Positions 13,001 through 25,000 of a stretch of DNA of 64,000 nt are shown in pieces. The notes under the pieces were generated by a model that was not told the DNA's origin, searched no databases, and saw only the letters and a list, made by a program, of their open reading frames with translations. A program made the position numbers and the translations under genes. Within the stretch, counting starts at the first letter, position 1. The number at the start of each line of letters is the position of its first letter. Source of the stretch: Bedellia somnulentella (Eukaryota > Arthropoda > Insecta > Lepidoptera > Bedelliidae); NCBI GenBank assembly GCA_963576735.1, contig OY755197.1, positions 8,382,501 to 8,446,500 on the forward strand, written 5' to 3'.

Positions 13001-16000
13001 TATTGATGGATATCGTAACCTAAGTAAATCAAGTGCCGATTGTGTATCTGCAGGGGATCGATCCGTATTTACAGTTGTTGGCTCTTTAATACTTGGACTA
13101 TGTTTAGGAGAACCTGGATTACTTTTTTGTTTTCTAAAATGTATTAATTTCGTCATCCTGTCACGCACCGCTTCACTTATAGGCTTCGTATAAGTCATGT
13201 ATGGACTTGGTGGTCGATTCTGTGATAATGGGTTTTTTGTATAAAGTACTCCATATGGTAAACCGACGCTGGTTTTAGGAGTTACAGGTTCAACAACTGG
13301 TTTCGATTTAGGTGGTGGAGTAATTAATTCGTCCATTGAGAAAAGACCGTCAAACAATACGTTAGAATCGGGAGATTGATTTGGCGCTTGTATCGGTTTA
13401 ACGGTGGGAGTTGGTATCTCTTTTTGTTCTTTCCGTCTTCTCTTCTTTACTTTGTTATCTTTATCATTCTTTGGTTTGTTGAGAGAATTATTTTTAACTA
13501 CATCCATAGAAGTAGATGGCTTTGAATTTTTATCTGTCGCCTCGGGCTTTATCTTTTTCTTTCTCTCTTTCTTCTCCTTCTTCTCCTTCTTTTCTTTTTT
13601 GTCTTTATTCACAGGTTTCTCTTTACTTTTGGCTCTCTCTTTTTTCTTTTCTCTAATATGACTTGAATCAGAGCTAAGTGACCTATGTTTGACTTTACTG
13701 CTTTCACCATGTGTATTCTTAACTTTGACATCTAGACTTAGTGGATCTTCATCTGTTGTATGGGCTACAGGTTTCTTCCTTGATTTTGTATAGTCAGCAA
13801 TGAAGTCATTTTCTCCATCGCTTAGAGAGTCACCATCTACGTCAGAGTTCGACAAGGCATCTGCCCAGATTTCTTCTGGTTCTGGTTCTGGGAGTTCAAC
13901 TAAATGTTCGTAACCTGAAAATTATATGAAAATAGTTAAATTGTAACTTTTAATTTAGTACGATTTTTTTTAAGTAACAATAATATTGGCTAAAAGCTTT
14001 TATACAGTTAAACCCAAAATAATTTTACAACCTGGTGTAGAGTACCAGTTTTCTCCTACGAATCGATCCTAAACCTATGAGGAAATTTTTGTTTGTTCTT
14101 GCCTTTTTAAATATTTTTACACACGAATTCCAGTGAATAATATTTATATAATTTTTAATTTGAATTATTTATATTTTTAGTATTGTAAATTAGTTCAACT
14201 AAATAGGAAATGCTGTGCATGCTGTTGTGGTACTGCATCTGAACAAAACGTATATGTCTTACGAACATTATAATATAATATGATGTTGTATGCACAGAAT
14301 GCCTAATAAATGAAATAAATCATATTGATGAAACCAGTTCAAGTCATTTTATATAAGTACTAACAGATTTGTTTGAAATACAAATTATAGGACTTAAAAC
14401 ATAAAAGACAGTAATTCACTCCTATAATTCTTTTATTTATCTCACCTTTCTCAATGCCATAGTACATGTCATCTTCTCCATCATCTTCTTCAGGCAGATG
14501 TAGAAATTTCGTGGGATCAAGATTCAAATATTTCAGTTCTTTGGTCAAAGTTCTGGTGCCTCTGCTTGTCCTTTCCATATAATTACGGCATTTCTCAAGA
14601 AGTTCTTCCCTGTAAATGACAACATTTAATATTAAGAATTCCACTAAAAGTAAGCTAAAGTAAAGGTCAGGACTTCCAGCATATTTTCATGTGCACGTAG
14701 TGACGGCTCTCACTCACATGTTATCAGTTTCCAATTCGCTTATCTCATCTCTTTCTATATGGATGAGTATGAATTCAAAAACATGGCAGAAAAAGCCTTA
14801 GAATTAACATTTTCTCAAACACTTTTGGAAGTTGATTGGGTAAAAGATGGTAAAAATGAAATATCATACCACATGGTGGGTCCCCGACAGCCACATAAAA
14901 ACTGTAGCCCGTACCGAGGAAAAAATTTACTATTCTAAAAGTGCACTTGAAAGCAAAATTTCCTTTTAACAAAAGCAATTAATTATTATAAGTTAAGGTA
15001 TACCTGTCCATATCCCAAGACAAAGTTTTCATCCTGGGTCCACTTAGCAAAACAGCGAGATCTTGACACAATTCAGCGCCCAAACCCAAAGTTTCTCCTT
15101 CAGTTAATATCGCTGTAGATAGCACATTAGCTTGTTGCTGAGTGTGCTTTAAGTTTAAAGTTTCTGAAGTTTTCACCAGATTTGTTTGAATACGACTGTC
15201 GGTTGCCCAACTACCGAATTCTGAAGAGACTTCTCGCTTTGGTTCTTGTTCGTCCTGGAATTTAGGAGGGTTCTTTGTTACAATATGATAGCAAAAGAGT
15301 TTGTACAGATGGGTGTTAATACCTACAAATTACATACATACATACATATACTCACGGCTATAAATCCCTTGAAGGGGTAGCCAGAGCTAGGGAATGAGAC
15401 ATTCCTCAGCCACCTTTGGAAGTTGCGTGGGGAAAAGATGGTGAAATAAAGGTTGTTGGTGATGGGTCTCCAACCGCATCGCCCAAAAAACCCTTGAAAG
15501 CCCCAATACCGTTAGTCGCCTCTTACGTACACCCACCGGAAGAAATGGGGTAGTGCTATTCTAAGCCGACACTACACAGCAAAAAATTCAATTTGATATT
15601 TTACCCTAAAACCTATAGACATTGTCAGTAGGTGAACTCGCTGAATTTGGGTACAAACCATAGAGAGTACAGTATAATACAGTCTAGTAAGATGGATAAT
15701 GAAAGATTGCATCGGCTTAAAAAACTATAACATTCTTCTATACCTGCAATAACTATTATGACAATCTTGGGAAAGACATATATACAACGGTAAACATCCA
15801 TTATCAATAAAAAAACACTTACCATTTTAGGCAACTGCGGCGCATTTCTCAGTCTCTCATACATATTCAGCGAGGGGTGAACAGAGAAAGCAGTAAGGAT
15901 GCATTCACAGTTGATCCTCGCACTGCCTCCTAACAAACTACCCAGTTGTATGAACCACGTCGATAATGTTTGCTCTGATGCTCTTGCTTCCGATTCCTGA

Positions 16001-19000
16001 AATGGTTTAATGAATTAAGTGAATATAAAAGTAAAAGTTTCATTACTTCAAGTTTTTTTTTATTTGTAGCTATCATAGACGCACATGTTCTCGTATAAAT
16101 CTAATATAATAGGGCAGTGGGGCCTAATATTTCCCCATTGCACCATGTTGTAATATATAGTGTGGGTAGTTAAACATATGTTGATGAACATCAGACGCCT
16201 TATCAACGGATTCTCTGGTATACATACATACATACATATACTCACGGCTATAAATCCCTTGAAGGGGTAGCCAGAGCTAGGGAATGAGACATTCTTCAGC
16301 CACCTTTGGAAGTTGCGTGGGGAAGATGGTGAAATAAAGGTTGTTGGTGATGGGTCTCCAACCGCATCGCCCAAAAATCCTTTAAAAGCCCCAATACCGT
16401 TAGTCGCCTCTTACGTACACCCACCGGAAGAAATGGGGTAGTGCTATTCTAAACCGACACTACACAGCAATACATACATATTCTCACGCCGTTAGTTCCC
16501 ATTGTGGTAGGCAGAGAATATCGATCGCCACTTTGTACGATCCTGGCAAACCTCTCTAGCTTCATTCACATCCATCAATATTTTCAGGTATCTCTCAGAA
16601 AAACAAATCCATAAACCCATGTTCTTTAAAATGAATGAGTTTATAAAGTAACATGATTATGGACTAAGAATGAGTGGATTCATCATTAAATGCCTCTTGT
16701 ATGCTGACGATCAAGTGCTACTTGCATCGTCGGCAGAAGAGTTGCAAGAGATGATGAATATTGCATGTGAGTCTTTTGTAAGAAAGGGAATGAGGGTGAA
16801 TGTGGATAAGACCAAAACGATGGTTTTTGAGAGATAGGAAGATGTGACAGAATGCGTGATTGCGATTGATGGTAAGGATGTGGAACAGGTGAGGGAGTTT
16901 GTATATCTGGGAAGTTTGTTTACAACGGATGGAAAATGTGATGAAGATATTGAAAGAAGAGTGAAAAAGGGTAATGCGGTAAATGGAGCAATGAATAGCC
17001 TAATGATCAGTCAATCGGTGTCTGAAAAGGCCCGAATGGCTGTGCATGATGCTGTTCTTGTTTCCTACACTTATGTATGGAAGCGAATGTTGGGTGTGGC
17101 AGAAGAAGCATGAGAGCAGAGTAAATGCAGTAGAGATGAGGTCGCTCAGAAAAAGTTGTAATGTTAGATTATGTAACCGAGTGAGAAATAGTGTTATTCG
17201 TGAAAAGTGTGGTGTTAAAGATGATATTGTAAGAAAGATAGAAAAAGGAATGTTGAGATGGTTTGGGCACATAGAGAGGATGGATGAAAATTGGTAAAAG
17301 GGATCTATAGAGCTAGTGTGGATGGTAATGTTAGTAGAGGACGACCACGGAGAACACACTTGGACCAAATTGAGAGTGTGCTCAAAAAGGCTGGCGTCCG
17401 AAGTATGAAGAATAAAAGAGCATGTATGAAAAGATTGATGGATGTAAACGAAACTAGAGAGGTTTGTCAGGATCGTACGAAGTGGCGATCAATAGTCTCT
17501 GCCTACCCCAATGGGAACTAATGGCGTGAGTATATGTATGTATGTATGTTATAAAGTAACAACCTTTAAAGTTTTCTTCTGTATTTAACGAGCCCTTAAT
17601 ATCTGTAAATAATGAAAAAAACTAAAAAACGATACTCTAGAGTCTCGAGTTTATAAAATTGTTATCACTGGACGATGAAACATAAGGCATCTTAAATGTA
17701 GAGAACAAAAGAACATGTATGGAAGGGTTGATTAAAAATCTTTTTGCTCGAGAGTTCGGCAAGATCGCAGGAAATGGCGATCGAAAGTCCCTGTCAACCC
17801 AATAAAAACTAACGGCATCAGTATATCTATATGTATAAATATATGCTTACCTTTTCAGTCTTGAGTTTAAGTCGCTCCAGTTCGTTCATACCTGCCGTGA
17901 TAGCTCGCACGTACAATTCACATACAAACGCTTTCATATTATCTGGACACTGCAAAAATGTTGTCAAAGTTGAATTAACATTTTGGGTAACTTTATGTTT
18001 TGTAGAATGACAAAAACCCATTTCTGACTAAGGGCGTTTCCACACTATCCGATCCGATATCGGTATCAGAAGCCGATACAATATTGGGGCAAGTAAAATG
18101 TATGAAATACNNNNNNNNNNNNNNNNNNNNNNNNNNNNNNNNNNNNNNNNNNNNNNNNNNNNNNNNNNNNNNNNNNNNNNNNNNNNNNNNNNNNNNNNNN
18201 NNNNNNNNNNNNNNNNNNNNNNNNNNNNNNNNNNNNNNNNNNNNNNNNNNNNNNNNNNNNNNNNNNNNNNNNNNNNNNNNNNNNNNNNNNNNNNNNNNNN
18301 NNNNNNNNNNCAGCGCGGCGGCGGCGGCGGGCAGGCGCGCGGGCGACACCAGCCGCGCCAGCGACATGCCGCAGTGGAACAGCGCCACCAGCGACACCTC
18401 GCTGCACGCGCGCACCATGCAGCGCGCCACCACCACCTGCGGGCCAGATTCACCTTTATGGCGCAGGTGTAAGGTGCAACTTTGTTTGTACTAGCGCAGT
18501 AGCATAACACGTTACAAATGAGGCGATATAATGTAACAACTTAAGACGTTTATAAATTATCTTTCTCCCCAGTAGCTTGATTTTAAAGAGGGAAATTGTG
18601 TAAACTTTGAAGCTAAAAAGCGCTACTTTAATGCCGGGGTTTAAAGTTAGAGTTAATTTTTTTAAGCTTGAAATGCACGCACAGTTGTGAAAATCATCTG
18701 CGTTCGGTCCTGCGTCCTGCGTTGGCCTTACCATTGCCATCCCGCGACTTCCACCATGATTTTGGTCTACCCTATGGAAGGCCTACCCACACTGCATCGT
18801 CCGGTATGTGTCCGCCAGTCTAAAACCTTAGTCCGTCGTTTCTACGTGCAAAGATCCGCGGTTACTGACATAGTATAAAAAAATTAAAAAAATATCTGGT
18901 AATAGGCAACGCACAGCACATTACCAGATCTTTTTTTAAATTCTTTATTCTATGTCAGTAACCGCGGATCTTCTTCGCATCCCTTCTATGCGACTCTGCG

Positions 19001-22000
19001 TAGTACAACTCCTAATCTTTCCACATCTCTTGAGTACTATAAATAACTAATGACAACACATATTGTTCACAGACCTAATATCTACACATTTATATGTAAA
19101 ACGTCTCTTAATGGAAATAAAAGTTTATAACAATGTGATTTTTACAGAATTTAGAGAAATAAAACCAGCATAAATAATCCGACATACCTGCGCAACCAGA
19201 ATAGCGACATCCTTGGCATTCTTCCACAGCCTTTTCTCCCGAGGAAAGTTTTCTAGGCGATTGCGCAGACGTTCCACGAGGGGGTAGCCAGAGCGTAGTG
19301 GTAACAGTTTTACCTTAGGAGAAAATGGGAAAATTGATAAGTATTGAGGAAAAAACAACCGTGATTTGTGTGGGTGGTGGGTGGAGTGGGTAAAATAACG
19401 CTTTTCATGCTGATGTGAGTTCAAATTATGAGTAGTGTCAAGGCTTAAACACAAACGTTCACGCCGTATATCCCCAAAGTGGGTTGGCAGAGGTTCTGAT
19501 ACTTCTGAACATCATGTGACATTGTCACCTGGTGATCAGAGTACCCCCGTTTTTCCTAGACAGGGCTATCGCCGTTTTGTACGAATACACAGTCATATAA
19601 CTAAGTACAACTTAGTCTTGTGGAATTCCTCACGATGTTTTCCCTTACCATTAACAACCAAGATACATTAACCACAAGTTTGCCTATTTTTTAATAATTG
19701 GTGTAGGTCCGACTCAGGGATCTAACCGACGACGCCTCCCTACATGAAAAGCGCTGTTCTAACCACTGCGCTATGTCTTTTCTAAAGTCATATGTTTGTT
19801 AATATATCAATGTTGTTAACGGTAAGCTCAAACATCGTAAGGAAACCCACATGGCTGAGTTGTACTTACTGATGTGTATTCATGAAAAAAGTCGATAGGC
19901 CGGAACCCTATTACATGAATATACTGTTTATTGCGTTACATACTTACTTATACTCACACCCTTTGTTTCCATGATCCTCACAAAGCTCTTTGGCTTCCCT
20001 CATATTCATTATTCCTCTCATATATGCTTTTGTTCTTCTCAGTTCTGACTTGAACCTTTGTAAGAATGTTTTCAATCTAGTTTTCTTCTTGTTTGTTTAT
20101 TGTTATTAGTTACATACATATATACTCACGGCTACAAATCCCTAGAAGGGGTAGCCAGAGCTAAGGAATTAAAAATTCCTCAGCCACTTTTGGAAGTTAA
20201 GCTGGGAAAAAATTGTAATAAAAAGGTTGTTGGTAATGGGTCTCCAACCTCATTGCCAAAAAAATAGATATTATTTAATAGCTGACCCGACAGACTTCGA
20301 ACTGTCAAATTTGCTTATGACAAAGCTCAAGGCGTTTTTTCCGGTACTCTTAGTTCAATCAGGCGTGAATATTTTATAGTTCTAATTTTTCCGGCATAAA
20401 AAGTACCCTATGTTATAATTTGGGTCATTATCTAGCATTCTGTCAAATTTCATTTATATACATTATTTACTTGAGGAGCCTTCTTGCCTCAAACACACAA
20501 ACATCCAAACATCTTAACTTTCACATTTATAATATTGATAGCATTTAGAAAATCAATTATAAATAAACTCACCAGTTCTATACACCTGGAAGTCTTCTCC
20601 GTCTTATGCAGAAGAACCAGCTCGATGTCAACCAACAGCTCCCATACATCTGGAGTGAACCCCGCTTCAGTTGACAGCATTATTTCTAGGGCTGATTGCG
20701 ATGGAGAATCTATGTCTTCGTTCTCTGTTGGTAAGAATAATATTTAAATTAAGTTCTAAGGAGCCAAACAGCTGAAGAGTTGGTTTTTGCTGAGATCTGC
20801 TAATTGTCCAGTTAAGTAAGTTTAGCTTCAGTTAGCTTTAATCCATTCTATCTTTTGAAATCACCCTTTTAAGGCTCCTTATTGGCTCGCACCCTATCCA
20901 TTATTCTTCTGACCAGAGCCAAAGCGAGGTCGTAACATTTGGAACACAAGACTTGTTGCAACCAGTCGCCCAGTTAGAAAGATGTGACCTTTGTCAGCTT
21001 CTCTTTATAATATAAAGAGGTCTAAATATTTTCTATCAAACTCACCCTTTTTAGGCCCCTTAGTGGCTCGCACCCTACCCATGATGCTCCTGACCAAAGC
21101 CAACGCCAGATCGTTACATTTAGAACACACAAGTTGTCGTAACTAGTCGCTCAGCTTATATAGAAAGTTGTGACCTTTGTCAGCAATATTTCTCGGACTT
21201 TTTTTTATCTATACTATAATATTATAAAGCTGAAGAGTTTGTTTGTTTGAACGCTAGGATCTCAGGAACTAACCAATCAAATTGAAAAATTATTTTTGTG
21301 TTGGATAGTCCATTTATTGAGGAAGGTTTTAGGCTATATATCATCACGCTGCACTAAAAGGAGCAAAGATTTAGCGAGATATGTTGAAAACACGGGCAAA
21401 ATTATTCATATTTGCAGGCTTCCGTTATGTGCACTGCGTAAACGGTCGTTCCTCTTTAAACGATCTCAAAAATTGTCTGCCACAGTATATGTCTAGCTTT
21501 TAAGATTGACTCACTATAACCATTTTTATGGTAACCAAATTTGGTTGAAATTAATGCATTATTGCCAATTATTTGCATATTTTTTATCAACCTAATATTA
21601 ATCCTTATCAAAATAAATATGTTGTTGACTGAGAGAATTTAATTGTGAACAAAATTGTTCTTCACATCACTTCATATAAATTAATATCTTAGAAGATAAT
21701 ACAATTTTAAAATAACTCCGCAACAAAATTGACACGCGTGCATGAAGCAAAAGACAAGACGCTCTGCGCTGGCAGGCGAGCGAGATGACCCGCGCGAAAC
21801 GCTTATGTTTTAGCCTTATAGGGAATAGTTATAAGTAATATAACATTGATTAAAAAATCATCATTTGAATTCGCGTACTATCTATTTTTAAACAAATATA
21901 TTTCTTTTTGTGGTCATGAATTTACACTCGATGGCGCTGACTGTATATATTCTAAATCACGGTATGATTTCTTTTTTGTTTTTGTATAAATACTGAAACT

Positions 22001-25000
22001 TGGCTTTCACGATTTTCTTGGTATCTCTTCTCTTTACGGAACTGTAGAATTCAGTGTATTATTGGTTTTTGCGATGTATGTTACATCAAAGTGTAATAAA
22101 ATCATAAAACATCCGAAACATACTTTCAATATCTCATCGTGTTATAACTAATACGTACTCAATACACTTTTATTTTGGAGTAGTTTTTTTTATATTTACG
22201 GCTAACATTGTTTTTCACATGGCCAACTATATTGTCGAGTTGTCAAGATCGGGTTACGGGGAAAATCAGTATGTTCTTCTGCCACAGGAAAACAAAAAAA
22301 TATATCACTTACGCAGAGGTACTTTAATATATATTATTTCTTATTTAAAAACACACATTGACGCGGACGAAGTCGCGGGGAACAGCTAGTATGATATAAA
22401 GAGGACTAAATAGTTTCTTTCAAACTCACTCTTTTTCTAAATAGTTTCTTTCAAACTCACCCTTTTTAGGCCCCTTAGTGGCTCGCACCCTATCCATGAT
22501 GCTCCTGACCAGAGCCAACGCCAGATCGTTACAATTAGAACACACAAGTTGTCGTAACTAGTCGCCCAGCTTATATAGAAAGTTGTGACCTTTGTCAGCA
22601 ATATTTCTCGGACTTTTCTTTATGATATAAAGAGGTCTAAATATTTTCTTTCAAACTCACCCTTCTTAGGCCCCTTAGTGGCTCGCACCCTATCCATGAT
22701 GCTCCTGACCAGAGCCAACGCCAGATCGTTACATTTAGAACACACAAGTTTTCGTGACTAGTCGCCCAGCTTATATAGAAAGTTGTGACCTTTGTCAGCA
22801 ATATTTCTCGGACTTTTCTTTATGATATAAAGAGGTCTAAATATTTTCTTTCAAACTCACCCTTCTTAGGCCCCTTAGTGGCTCGCACCCTATCCATGAT
22901 GCTCCTGACCAGAGCCAACGCCAGATCGTTACATTTAGAAGACACAAGTTTTCGTAACTAGTCGCCCAGCTTATATAGAAAGTTGTGACCTTTGTCAGCA
23001 ATATTTCTCGGACTTTTTTTATGATATAAAGAGGTCTAAATATTTTCTTCAAACTCACCCTTTTTAGGCCCCTTAGTGGCTCGCACCCTATCCATGATGC
23101 TCCTGACCAAAGCCAGTGCCAGGTCGTTACATTTGGAACACACCAGTTGACGTAACCGACAGCCCACTGCCACACCGCGTTCTTCGCGAAGCCATTGCCA
23201 TACTGAAGGCAAGAAAAAAATCAGTTAGAGATATAATATTGGGTGAATAAATTTGCGAGTAAATTTTCTTTACCCACATTTGGCGCATAAACTCATACAA
23301 ATCCTCACGGCTAAAAACTCCAAAAAGAGGTTGTTAGAACTTCTGAATATTAGTCTGCAGTTACTTTTGGAAGTTAACTTTGCACTTGATTGTAAAATAA
23401 AGGCTGTTGGTGATGGATTGCCAACCGCACCGGCCAACAATCACTTAAAAAGCTCTAATACACTTTTCTTACAACATACGCGAGAAGATAAGAGGTCATG
23501 CAGTACACAGTTCACTTGACTTGAGGGGTAACCTGGTCAATGCGTGACAAGAAGTGTGATCGGCCGAGGAGAACGAAAAATGAGAGGGAGATGTAAATAG
23601 AAATAGAGAGAGAATAACGTTTTATACGACAAGAGAGTGTTTCAAGCATACATTTTCCTAGCATAATCAGGAAACAAGTTTCGTTTCATACAAGTAGTTA
23701 AAATAAATAATATGTATCTTGCAAGTGAACGAGTAGGTTTGAAAGATGACGTAGTATGCAAGATAGAAAAAGGAATGTTGAGGTGGTTTGGGCACATAGA
23801 GAGGATGGATGAAAATAAAGTAGCGAAAGAAATATATAGAGCCAATGTGGATGGGATTGTTAGTAGGGGACGGCCTCGCAAAACGTTTTTAGATCAGATA
23901 GAAAACGTTCTTACAAAGGCGGGGGTTCGAAGTGAGAAAAATAAAAAAGCATGTATGAGAAGAATAATGAATGTAAGGGAAGCAAGAGAGGTCAGTCAAG
24001 ATCGTACTAAGTGGCAATCGATAGTCTCTGCCTATCAATGGGTATAATGGGCGTGAGTATAAGTGAGTAAGTAAGTATCTTCAAGAAAAAAAGACGCACG
24101 AAACAAGTAACTCAAAACTACCTTCTTCATCTCCCGGCTGTTCTTCATTAGGGTCAAGAAGCTTCCTCAAAACCGGGTGACCCCAGGGGTCATCAAGGAT
24201 CTTCTTGAACCACTCAGCCTGAGCCAGAAGTTGGCTCTCCCATGTGTGTGTGTTCCCATTCCTGTGTAGTATGGCTTGGTTTGTGTCCCGAATAAATGTG
24301 TCAATTGCATTTTTGAGATCTTCTCTTTGTTGGTTGCTTGTGGGTAGTTGCCATTCCGACTGGAAAGAGAAAAACCATATATTCAGTTTTTGAAGTGAAA
24401 TTGATTTTTTTTATCGGGCGAAGAAAATTAAGTTAAATTTGTTTATTTTTAAGGTAATTGTAATGTACGTTAGTAGTTGCCAGAGTTAGATTTATATTTA
24501 TATGTTAAGGTAGTTTAGGATTTTAGTCTATAATATATGATTGAAGGAAACACACGTCTTTTATTTGTCAGTGGCGAACGAGTATAAATTATAACTTTTA
24601 ACTAGTGAATTTGTAAAATACAGTGTCACAATGTCGGTGGGACAAATGCGTGAGTTTGTGATTGGGTCGAGTAACTGGAGCAGCTACGTGGAACGGCTGG
24701 AAATGCATTTTCTCGTCAACAAAGTGGAGGATAGTTTGAAATTACCGACGTTAATATCCGTTATGGGTGAAGACGCGTATGAACTGTTGGTAACATTGGC
24801 TAGCCCTATTAAGCCAGCTAGCTTATCATACCAGGATGCAGTGAAGTTGTTGGCCACCCATCTTCAACCACAACCATCGGAGTTGGCAGAGAGATACAAA
24901 TTCCGGCAACGACGTCAACTTAGTGACGAATCCATCACCAACTATGTGACATGTTTAAGGAAAATGTCAAAATATTGTGCGTTTAAGGAGGCTCTAAATG

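Noticed and set aside
13853..13855. TTG as start codon of the long frame
   Set aside because: The frame continues upstream to a phase-matched acceptor at 13914; TTG is simply a Leu codon.
17993..18510. Frames running through the N block
   Set aside because: Only the minus-strand exon ending at 18436 has splice support; the rest are frames made open by unknown bases.
22837..23175. 112-codon minus frame over the exon array
   Set aside because: It is the wrong frame for exon 4 and continues through its donor; the Trp-rich peptide is an artefact of the repeated unit.
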